Positions 43,114 to 50,376 of a stretch of 64,000 bases of DNA are shown one piece after another. This stretch comes from UBA7477 sp045602925 (GTDB lineage: Bacteria > Bacillota > Clostridia > Oscillospirales > Ruminococcaceae): NCBI GenBank assembly GCA_045602925.1, contig JAZSCN010000033.1, positions 1-64,000 on the forward strand, read 5' to 3'. The position numbers and the translations under genes are program-made. The notes beneath the pieces were generated by a model. It saw only the letters and a list, made by a program, of their open reading frames with translations, was not told the origin of the DNA and searched no databases. Numbering within the stretch: position 1 is the stretch's first letter; each line of letters begins with the position of its first letter.

Positions 43114-44043
43114 CTATTGCGAATAGCTGTCCTCGTAGAACCAAAGTGTAGTAATAACGCCCTTATCCGACATAGATAGCTCGATTTTGCTTATCTCCTG
43201 CGAGGTTATATTGAAGTCATCACAGGTCACACTGGCGAGCTGTCGTAGCTCTGCTTTTACGTATCCCTCCAGCGAAAGCTTCTTGTAGCGCATGCCCCTC
43301 ATAGAATAGTCGATAACACTGCTCATTGCCTCGTCAGGATTGCTGAGCCACTGTCTGTCAAAGGCAATGTGGCGATGCCGTATAAGCTGACGAGTGGTAG
43401 CATTTGAGTTTTCCAGATTGTAGGTGTTGTAGCTACCCTCAAGGTCCTTCATATGAAGATGAGAGATTACTCTTGTGTAGTTCTGCCCGATTTCCTGGGT
43501 GATGAGCTTTGCCGTGGGTATGGTGATAGGCGAGGCAGAAGTATTCCTCGTTATCCTCACGTTATTTGTTTTGTAAATGTACGGGTAATCGCCACTTAGC
43601 TTTCTCGCAAACGCCGCCGCAGCATCCCACATAGAATCGTTTTCCTTGATGAAAATATAATCTATCGGATTAGCCATGCTCTCGTAAGTAACGTATGGCA
43701 GAGAAAAGCTACCCAGCATGTTCGCCAGTTTGACATTAGAGTAAAGTCCCGGCGTAATTTGATTGTGCGCAAGCGCACAGCTAAAGCCTCTCGAGGAGAA
43801 TGAAACAACCGTCTTTCCCTCACTGCGCATAAAAGAAAGATTGTCAGCGATTCCAACGTGTATATCCGACTGCCCGTCGTTTAAGTATATGCACTTGACC
43901 TCATTGCCAAGAGAGTCAAGCCATACCCTGCCGGAAAGCTTGGTGTATGGAGTGTATCTTTCCTTTGTGAATTTGAGTGAGATAATCGATTCTGTCGTTA
44001 TGGTAGCTCCACTCAGAAGTACAAATTTTATCTTAAAGCCCAT
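43114..44043 (-). CDS. Phage tail/baseplate hub-like protein
   Basis: A 309-residue protein with a layout like XkdQ/late-control-D hub proteins: an N-terminal beta region (GFKIKFVLLSGATITTESII), central YEYPSYxx-like AANPIDYIFIKENDSMWDAAAAFARKL segment, and a C-terminal beta-rich part ending in SMSDKGVITTLWFYEDS. It is the last gene of the phage-derived cassette. The hub assignment rests on layout, not on a diagnostic motif. Confidence 0.55.
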   Translation of the reverse strand: MGFKIKFVLLSGATITTESIISLKFTKERYTPYTKLSGRVWLDSLGNEVKCIYLNDGQSDIHVGIADNLSFMRSEGKTVVSFSSRGFSCALAHNQITPGLYSNVKLANMLGSFSLPYVTYESMANPIDYIFIKENDSMWDAAAAFARKLSGDYPYIYKTNNVRITRNTSASPITIPTAKLITQEIGQNYTRVISHLHMKDLEGSYNTYNLENSNATTRQLIRHRHIAFDRQWLSNPDEAMSSVIDYSMRGMRYKKLSLEGYVKAELRQLASVTCDDFNITSQEISKIELSMSDKGVITTLWFYEDSYSQ

Positions 44044-44054
44044 AAGTCACCCCG

Positions 44055-44387
44055 CTAAATGTGCAGTATAAGCTCGTAGTGCAGGAATACATCATCCTCG
44101 TTACCCTTGAGCTCAAAATGGTCTAGCGTTACCGTGTAACTGAAATCATCAAGCTGAAGCGGCTGCCCCTTCAAGCCTACAAGCGCCGATAGAGAAGAAA
44201 CAAACTGTCGTTGCTGCTGCCTCGGAATAAAGCCGTTCACCTTTATCTCCAGTGGTAGCTTTCCGACAATGCTCGGTGTGATAGTGCCGTTTATGAATGC
44301 AGTGTAGCTAAGTCTGTCCTTCTGTAAAAAGCTGTATTCGTCAGCCTCAAGTATCCTACCCGCAAGGTTGATTTTTGCTTTTGCCAT
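44055..44387 (-). CDS. Phage-cassette small protein (possible tail protein)
   Basis: A 110-residue beta-rich protein (LAGRILEADEYSFLQKDRLSYTAF..., LDHFELKGNEDDVFLHYEL). Not recognised. Position between the neck-like gene and the hub-like gene makes a small tail-tube or tail-adaptor role possible. GGAGG precedes its ATG. Confidence 0.5.
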   Translation of the reverse strand: MAKAKINLAGRILEADEYSFLQKDRLSYTAFINGTITPSIVGKLPLEIKVNGFIPRQQQRQFVSSLSALVGLKGQPLQLDDFSYTVTLDHFELKGNEDDVFLHYELILHI

Positions 44388-44398
44388 AATTTAACCTC

Positions 44399-44782
44399 CT
44401 AAATAGCGTGTAGCTCGTATGCAGATAGCTTTATGGTGCGATATATTCTGCCGACCTTTGAGTCATAGCAAGGAGGCTGTACCTCGTAGCTTGCCCCATA
44501 GTAGCTGTCGTATAGCGTGTGAACAGCAATCTTCTTTAGCGCCTCGTCAAGTGCCGCAGCACCACAGCAATCAGAGTATGCCTTTACTTCAATAGTGTGA
44601 AGAAGCTTTCCGTAACGGCTTCCGTTAATATCACAGCAGATGTTCCCTAAGGTGATAATATGAGTGTGCATAGTAGCATAAACGCAGGAGGAGGGGACTG
44701 TGATAATCCCCTCGCTGTAGTCCGGAAAAACACTGAAGCCTGCGTCAGAAAAAAGCTCAATAGTAAAATCTCTAAAGCCCAT
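44399..44782 (-). CDS. Phage-cassette neck or tail-completion protein
   Basis: A 127-residue protein starting at ATG 44782 (MGFRDFTIELFSDAGFSVFP), where the A is also the last base of the upstream stop (TAATG). It ends RTIKLSAYELHAI. The length and position after the connector-like gene suit a minor capsid/tail-terminator protein. The family is not certain. Confidence 0.5.
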   Translation of the reverse strand: MGFRDFTIELFSDAGFSVFPDYSEGIITVPSSCVYATMHTHIITLGNICCDINGSRYGKLLHTIEVKAYSDCCGAAALDEALKKIAVHTLYDSYYGASYEVQPPCYDSKVGRIYRTIKLSAYELHAI

Positions 44783-45129
44783 TATCCGCAGACCTCCATA
44801 AAGCAAAATGCACCGTCATCACGGATAAGCCCGGAAAGTCTTGAAAAAGCCTCATCCTTTAGTGCCTTTGCCTGCTCTATAGAAGGTATTTTACCCGATA
44901 TTCCTGCGCCTGCCACCTGAGTGTGTGCATAGTCGTAAATTACCAAGGAAGCTATAGCCCTCTCGCAAGCCTGAATCTGCACTCTTCCGCTTGGCTCTTT
45001 TAATAGTATAGAACAAAGATATTCGCAAGCGTCATCACAAAGCGTCAGAATACTCTCGCTGTCCTCCTCGTGTATGTGCATAAGAGAGCATACGAGCCTT
45101 GAAAGCCTTTGTCTGTCAAAATTGAAAAT
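44782..45129 (-). CDS. Phage head-tail connector-like protein with probable ATT start
   Basis: A predicted 115-residue helical protein. The frame is open upstream of the first ATG (45081) with protein-like sequence (FNFDRQRLSRLVCSLMHIHE). The purine-rich AAAGGGGGG lies six bases before an ATT codon at 45129, and an in-frame TAA follows a little further upstream, so ATT is the only start placed properly. The helical build and position after the capsid gene suit the gp6-like connector family. Confidence 0.5.
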   Translation of the reverse strand: MFNFDRQRLSRLVCSLMHIHEEDSESILTLCDDACEYLCSILLKEPSGRVQIQACERAIASLVIYDYAHTQVAGAGISGKIPSIEQAKALKDEAFSRLSGLIRDDGAFCFMEVCG

Positions 45130-45163
45130 ATAAAGCCCCCCTTTGCATTAGCTTTATGCCGAC

Positions 45164-46129
45164 TTAAGCGTTCATTACTGCAACTGCGTCAGGAGCAACC
45201 TTAGAGAAGCCGACCATTACAGAGCAAGCGATTTCCTCGCACTGTGTTGACATAAGCTTGTCGAAGTCAACAATTACATCTGTCGCAAATACACTCTCGA
45301 GCGCACAGCTTCTGTCAAGACCGATAAGTGCGTCTTCTTCAAGATTTGAGCACTTAACAATAGTCACGCCGTATGGTGTCTTTACCTTGCCGGAAGCCAT
45401 ATAGTCGCTCACGCAGTACTTCATTTCATCAAGAGCAAGAATCTGTGCCATAACAGCAGGAGTAGTAACGATTGTTGACATATCGTACTGAGAAAGTGAT
45501 GCCCAGAATGAAGCAAGGTCAGCATAAGCAATTGCAGAGCCTGAGATAGAAGAAGCATTAACGCCATCCTTGAGCACGTTTACAGCTTCAAGATTGATGT
45601 GTCTTGCAATCTTTGCACCAACGCTCTTGAGAATAACGGAAAGTGCCTCGATACGCTGCTTTCTGATTGATTCGTAAGTGCAGGAAAGCTTTCTGCCGAA
45701 CTTCTTGACAGCAGTAGCAGATGCTGCAAGCTTAGCTACAGTTTCTGGGAGCTTTTCGCCCTGAGCTACAGTAGCGTCTGCCTCTGATGTGATTGTAAGA
45801 CCTCTGAAGTCGATGCCGTCAGTGTATCCGACAGCAGCAGTAATTTCAGGAAGGAAGCTTGCCTCGTCCATGCCCTGCTTGATTGTTCTTCTTACATATT
45901 CAGGGAAGAGAACTGCAGACTGTGAGTCAGCAAAGAACTTTTCTACCCTGTCGCAATCCTTACCGGAAACCTTGATGTCAAAGCGCTTGAGCTGTCTTTC
46001 AAAAGCATCAAGAGAAGAAAGCGGAGTGCCTTCGTAGCTTTCGTCAGGGTCGAGTGCAGAAAGCACCTGTGTGAGATTCTTGCCGTCGATGTTATAAAGT
46101 GATTTTTCAAGTCTGATTTCGTTGTACAT
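45164..46129 (-). CDS. HK97-fold major capsid protein
   Basis: A 321-residue protein. The N-terminal helical part (RLEKSLYNIDGKNLTQVL) is followed by a body with patterns typical of HK97-type capsids: SAVLFPEYVRRTIKQGMDE, LPEITAAVGY, RKLSCTYESIRKQRIEAL, STIVTTPAVMAQILAL, LDRSCALESVFA. Encoded right after the protease. GGAGG precedes the ATG. It shows no damage. Confidence 0.8.
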   Translation of the reverse strand: MYNEIRLEKSLYNIDGKNLTQVLSALDPDESYEGTPLSSLDAFERQLKRFDIKVSGKDCDRVEKFFADSQSAVLFPEYVRRTIKQGMDEASFLPEITAAVGYTDGIDFRGLTITSEADATVAQGEKLPETVAKLAASATAVKKFGRKLSCTYESIRKQRIEALSVILKSVGAKIARHINLEAVNVLKDGVNASSISGSAIAYADLASFWASLSQYDMSTIVTTPAVMAQILALDEMKYCVSDYMASGKVKTPYGVTIVKCSNLEEDALIGLDRSCALESVFATDVIVDFDKLMSTQCEEIACSVMVGFSKVAPDAVAVMNA

Positions 46130-46145
46130 ATTTTTACCTCCGATT

Positions 46146-46985
46146 TTAAAGCTTATAGCTAAGTAGTTTGTTTAATTCTTTTTTGGTAGTAGGGGAGCTT
46201 TTCTTTCTGCCCTTGCGAGAAAGTGCCTTAAGAGAAAGCTTCAGTGCATCAAGCTTGTCTGTGTCAAGTAGTGAAACAAGCGGTCTTAGCTCGCCTACCG
46301 GTAACTGTGGCTCTAGTAGAAAGAGCCTCTTTGTTACCTCGCAGATAAGAGATTCACGCTCGTCTGCGGGCTCTTTTGAGATTGAGCCGGAATCTGCCTC
46401 AAAGCCCTTGGTAATACCGGCATTTCTCTGTGCAGGTATAGCCACAAAGCTCCATTCGTATGCGTCGGTCGGCGCGTCGAGTATATCGTGACAAAGCCTG
46501 CCCGAGTAGCTCTTGCCCCTTATATGAGAGCAAGAGGAGATAGCCTTGTCATTGCCGCAAATTGAGCACATCTTTTTTGAGATACTGCAGCTTATGCTGA
46601 CTTCCTTCTTTATGCCAGCATCTATTTCTGCAATAAGGCTCTCGTTTGCATTGGTCCTTACCATATACGCCCTGCCTACTACTGCCGTGTAGTTCTCGCC
46701 GGCCTGAGTCTTTTTGGTGCTGTCCTCTAAAACTTCGGCATCGAAAATTCTTGCCGTCTGGTTTTCGCCCTTTGGGTTGTGGTCGAATATGCCCGTCTTA
46801 CCAATAAGCATCTGAGAAAGCTCCTGTAGTGCCTTAAGCGAAAACCTCTCGCAATCCCTGTCAATCTCATTATCGCAAAGTATGATAGGGAAGGCGTATA
46901 CCTCGTCTGCCGTGAGAGTGCGTCTTGTGAAGGCGTTTATCTTTTCTAAAGCCTCGTTATCAAGCTTAAATTCAGTTCTCAGCAT
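46146..46985 (-). CDS. Phage prohead protease (XkdF-like)
   Basis: A 279-residue protein starting at ATG 46985, which has AGGAGGG seven bases upstream and overlaps the portal stop by 14 bases. Patterns include AFPIILCDNEIDRDCERFS, GIFDHNPKG (a candidate catalytic His), KKEVSISCSISKKM and CSICGNDKAISSCSH, then VAIPAQRNAGI, as in PBSX XkdF-type serine proteases. It trims the scaffold of the maturing head. Confidence 0.72.
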   Translation of the reverse strand: MLRTEFKLDNEALEKINAFTRRTLTADEVYAFPIILCDNEIDRDCERFSLKALQELSQMLIGKTGIFDHNPKGENQTARIFDAEVLEDSTKKTQAGENYTAVVGRAYMVRTNANESLIAEIDAGIKKEVSISCSISKKMCSICGNDKAISSCSHIRGKSYSGRLCHDILDAPTDAYEWSFVAIPAQRNAGITKGFEADSGSISKEPADERESLICEVTKRLFLLEPQLPVGELRPLVSLLDTDKLDALKLSLKALSRKGRKKSSPTTKKELNKLLSYKL

Positions 46986-48153
46986 AGCCACCCTCCTCCC
47001 TTGCCTTTTTGTTGCGAAGCTCGATTTCTTCTGCCTGAGCGTTGTAAAGTCTTGCCTTAGAAAGCTCAGTCTCATCCTGAAGATTTATGCATGACCAGAT
47101 GACCTCTACATCATCCTCGTAGCCACGAAGCAAAAGATAAGTTTTTGCAATTTTAGTAATTACAGGCGTCAGAATACGTCTGTAGTATTCAAGCTCGCTC
47201 GTTAGAATGTCAACCTGCTGTGTGCTCATTCGCTCGGTTGATGACCAGTTGAGCCCAAGCAAAAACGGTGGAATAGAAAGCTTTGAGATAAGCTGTTGTA
47301 AGAGAAGCTTTGCAGGAATATCAGCATCAATAATCTGGTTGTCAGCACCGATTACCTTGATGTCAACATCTCCCACAGCAACAAAGTCCTTGACACAACC
47401 GTTCTTGGTGCTGTTCATTCCATCTGCCCATTCCTTAGCAATCTGCATTGCCCTGTCCTTCGCAAAAGCCCTGTCGCCACTGTCCGAGGTCGGCTTGTAG
47501 GTTACTGCGTAACGTACATTACCCACTCTGTCAAAGTTCTGCCCGATACAGCTGTAAATCTTCATAAGCGTCTTTGCAAAGCATGGGAGCCCCCTCAGTA
47601 CAGATACACCCTCAGGGTTCTTTGGACTCTCGTTTAACATACTGCAAAGAATTCTTTCAGGGTGAGAAAGCTCAATTTCATCAGAATAGTCGAGAAGATA
47701 GTATCTCGCCTCAAGCGGATTCTTGCCCTTCTTTATGCGAATAAGCGTGCTGTCGCAGTTTGCAAGCCCGAGAATCTCGCCGCTTTCCTCATCAATAACG
47801 AGCTCGCCCACAGCCTTTCCGTAGGTGAGAAGACTGTCAAGATAGCTGTCAATGAATACTCCGAGCGAAGCCCCCGAGCTGTTCACCTTGACGTTTTTGC
47901 AAAAATAGTCAAGCTCACGCTGTATGCGCTTGCTTTTAGCTTTGAGAGAAAAATCTCCCACAAGCCTTACTATCTTTCCTATGCAAGCATCAATTATAGG
48001 TATCTCATTTCGAAGCGATTCATAGAGCGAAGCCTCCAGATGAGCAGAGCTTGAAGAAAGCCTGAATAAGCTCTCAGTACCCAGCCTCGAAGCTATAGCT
48101 GTTTCAGCCTGCAGGGTGGGGAGAGCTTCTTTCTTTTTCCTTAATGAAAAAAT
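46972..48153 (-). CDS. Phage portal protein, probable ATT start
   Basis: About 393 residues if started at ATT 48153; AAAAGGAGG sits seven bases upstream and an in-frame TGA lies at 48171. The next conventional start (GTG 47961) would remove some 64 residues that read as a normal portal N-terminus (FSLRKKKEALPTLQAETAIA). Conserved portal parts include GKAVGELVIDEESGEILGL, HPERILCSMLNES, and KLSIPPFLLGLNWSSTERMSTQQ. It forms the DNA-translocating channel of the head. Confidence 0.75.
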   Translation of the reverse strand: MFSLRKKKEALPTLQAETAIASRLGTESLFRLSSSSAHLEASLYESLRNEIPIIDACIGKIVRLVGDFSLKAKSKRIQRELDYFCKNVKVNSSGASLGVFIDSYLDSLLTYGKAVGELVIDEESGEILGLANCDSTLIRIKKGKNPLEARYYLLDYSDEIELSHPERILCSMLNESPKNPEGVSVLRGLPCFAKTLMKIYSCIGQNFDRVGNVRYAVTYKPTSDSGDRAFAKDRAMQIAKEWADGMNSTKNGCVKDFVAVGDVDIKVIGADNQIIDADIPAKLLLQQLISKLSIPPFLLGLNWSSTERMSTQQVDILTSELEYYRRILTPVITKIAKTYLLLRGYEDDVEVIWSCINLQDETELSKARLYNAQAEEIELRNKKAREEGGYAEN

Positions 48154-48204
48154 ATCGGTTCCTCCTTTTCATAAGAAATAGGCGATTAAAAAACGCCAAA
48201 GTGT

Positions 48205-49470
48205 CTACTGCCTGTCAACACTTATAGCGCAAAAATCATCGCCACTGTCCATAAATGAGGCGACAAAGTATCTTATGTCGTCCATAGCATGGTCGTTTTC
48301 TTTTATAGGTGAGTCCGACCTGCACCTGTCGTCCCACCTGTATAGCGAGAATTCTCTTATTGTGTCCTTGCATTTTGAGGAGAATAAGAGTCTGCCCTCG
48401 GCTAAAAGACTGCTAACTCGTCTTATGCCGTTGAGAACATCATTTTTAGCAGGAATTACCTTGAATTTCCCGTGACGCTTTATGCATTCAATAAACGACC
48501 TCGCCGACGGGTCGCATACAACAGCTTCAACGTCGTAGCCTTCGCAAAGTGCCTCAAGCCCCTTGTAATGCTCCTCGTCTGTGCGCTGAATACCGGTAGT
48601 ACGAGAAGCATAGTAGTATTCGTCAATACGATAAGCAATGCCCTCTGACGATATGCCCCATAGTCCAAAGCTCGACGGATTGACAGTTCCGTAATCACAG
48701 CTCACAGCGTAGCGTGTAATTTTGGCAGTTGCAGGGAGTGTGCCGAAAATATGCCTTTTCTGTGAGAAGACCTCGTATACTGTTCCGCTTGTAACCGACC
48801 ATAGCCCTAAAACGAAGCGCTCGTAGAACGTGCCCGTGTAAAGCGTGTGATAACGCTTTCTTATCTCGGGCGATAACGAAGGGTTGTCGTCAAGCGAAAA
48901 ATGCAGGTACAAAAGATTTTTGTCCTCTGCCTTGTCAACCCATTCTGTCTTGAACCAGTGGAAAGGGTTTTCAGGGTTGCAGTTAAACCAAAGCTTTGAG
49001 CCCTCTATAGAGCATCTCGCAACAGCCTGCTCAACAAATGACCTCGGCATAAGCACAGCCTCGTCAAGATATACGCCGGCAAGGGTTATGCCCTGAATGA
49101 GCGAAGCCGAGCCCTCGTCTTTTCCGCCGAAAAGATAGAAGGTGTTTGTTCTCCTGCCAAGCGAAACAGTCATAATATTGCGTGAACGAAGCTCGCTTAC
49201 CGATAGCCCGATTTTCGAAAGCCAGGAAATCAGCGGTACTACGACGTTCCTGCGTAGCGAGGTTATCGTCTTTCCGCAAATTCCAAAGGACATTCCCTCG
49301 AACCTCGTCATTGCCCATAAAATGAACGACGCCGACATGCAAAAGCTCTTTCCCGAGCGTACTGCACCATCACATATTATGCCGTCATAGTGCCTTACGC
49401 CTTCCCTTCGCCACCAGTTCAGTACAAGCTGTTGCTTTTTTGAGAAGCGATAGCTATTCTTCTTCATCAT
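48205..49470 (-). CDS. PBSX-type phage terminase large subunit
   Basis: A 421-residue DNA-packaging motor. ATPase: Walker A GAVRSGKSF, Walker B GVYLDEAV. C-terminal nuclease: SCDYGTVN, VVCDPSA and DHAMDDIRY acidic residues. All key residues are present. ATG 49470 lies within the end of the small subunit gene (17-base overlap) with no separate ribosome site, so translation is coupled. Confidence 0.9.
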   Translation of the reverse strand: MMKKNSYRFSKKQQLVLNWWRREGVRHYDGIICDGAVRSGKSFCMSASFILWAMTRFEGMSFGICGKTITSLRRNVVVPLISWLSKIGLSVSELRSRNIMTVSLGRRTNTFYLFGGKDEGSASLIQGITLAGVYLDEAVLMPRSFVEQAVARCSIEGSKLWFNCNPENPFHWFKTEWVDKAEDKNLLYLHFSLDDNPSLSPEIRKRYHTLYTGTFYERFVLGLWSVTSGTVYEVFSQKRHIFGTLPATAKITRYAVSCDYGTVNPSSFGLWGISSEGIAYRIDEYYYASRTTGIQRTDEEHYKGLEALCEGYDVEAVVCDPSARSFIECIKRHGKFKVIPAKNDVLNGIRRVSSLLAEGRLLFSSKCKDTIREFSLYRWDDRCRSDSPIKENDHAMDDIRYFVASFMDSGDDFCAISVDRQ

Positions 49471-49918
49471 CACTACTAAGTGCACTTAAAAACGACTGCG
49501 CCATAGACTCCGATGAGCCTGCTTCGTCAAGCCGTATGAGTGCCTCAAGTGCCTTTTGTCTGTCATAAAGCTTTAGGTCTACGCCACCGTCCTTGTCACG
49601 CTTTATCGCACTTATCTGCGAAAGGTCAAGCCCGTCAATAAGGGAAGGCGACAGGCTCTCCTTTTGCGTGAAGGCTAAAAGTACAGCATCATTGCTTCTG
49701 CCAAAGGCGATTTTTTCAAGCCCTGCCCTTACGCTGTCATAAAGGCGTAGCTTTTCAAGACAGTGCTTCTCGATTTTTCTGCGTACACAAGGCCGTGAGA
49801 AAAGTCTGTGTCCCTCTTCCTGTGCCTCGCCTGGCGGTATCCCAATGAGAATTGCAGCCGTCTTTTCGTCAAAGCACCGTGAATACATAAGTGCAAAGCT
49901 CCTTTGCTTTTGAGTCAA
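49454..49918 (-). CDS. Phage terminase small subunit
   Basis: A 154-residue protein with the terminase_2/XtmA pattern: SFALMYSRCFDEKTAAILIGI near the N-terminus, KIAFGRSNDAVLLAF in the middle, and VDLKLYDRQKALEALIRLDE. It recognises the packaging DNA. Start is TTG 49918, seven bases after AGGAGG. First gene of the cassette. Confidence 0.82.
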   Translation of the reverse strand: MTQKQRSFALMYSRCFDEKTAAILIGIPPGEAQEEGHRLFSRPCVRRKIEKHCLEKLRLYDSVRAGLEKIAFGRSNDAVLLAFTQKESLSPSLIDGLDLSQISAIKRDKDGGVDLKLYDRQKALEALIRLDEAGSSESMAQSFLSALSSDDEEE

Positions 49919-49966
49919 GTCAATTCCTCCTTTTGTGCAGTGTTCTCAACTATGCTTCCAAAAACA

Positions 49967-49996
49967 AAAAAGTTGTACCAAAACGTACAACTTTTT
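49967..49996 (-). terminator. Terminator-like hairpin ahead of the phage cassette
   Basis: AAAAAGTTGTAC / GTACAACTTTTT with a six-base loop, followed on the minus strand by TTGTTTTTGG, so it points into the cassette 48 bases before the terminase gene. No minus-strand promoter is seen between it and the cassette. Confidence 0.65.
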
Positions 49997-50164
49997 GAAA
50001 TCGGCATCCAAATATAATGCAATTTGTTGATTTGCACAAAATGTGCACTGCGAATATGGTAATTTTAGCTAGCGTTTTTTCAGTCAAAATAACAAGAGTA
50101 ATTGAAAGAGTGTGCCGAAAATGTGATAAAATGTAGATTTAAAGGGAAGGCAAGGCGTAATTGT

Positions 50165-50230
50165 TTGACTTTTAACAATTTTATGTCTATAATTAGAATG
50201 TTAATAAGTTAACGATAGTATTATGTCTAT
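50165..50230 (+). promoter_or_regulatory. Promoter of glgP with direct repeats
   Basis: TTGACT, 17 bases, TATAAT (50165-50193). The 10-base sequence TTATGTCTAT occurs at 50181-50190, overlapping the -10, and again exactly 40 bases on (50221-50230). A GTTAA...TTAAC palindrome (50200-50213) lies between. The leader to glgP is about 175 bases. Binding of a regulator is inference. Confidence 0.6.
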
Positions 50231-50376
50231 TTACGGCTAAAAGAGTTGACCGATTAATAAAATATGATTGAAATAAATTCACTTTATGTGGTAAACTCAT
50301 TGTAGCGTGTTATTTGATAGGAATATAATGAAAACAAGAGCCCTACGGCTTTTAATATTTAGGAGGAGAGAAATCA

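Noticed and set aside
47961..47961. Portal start at GTG
   Set aside because: It lacks a ribosome site and would remove a well-formed N-terminal region that lies behind AGGAGG and ATT at 48153.
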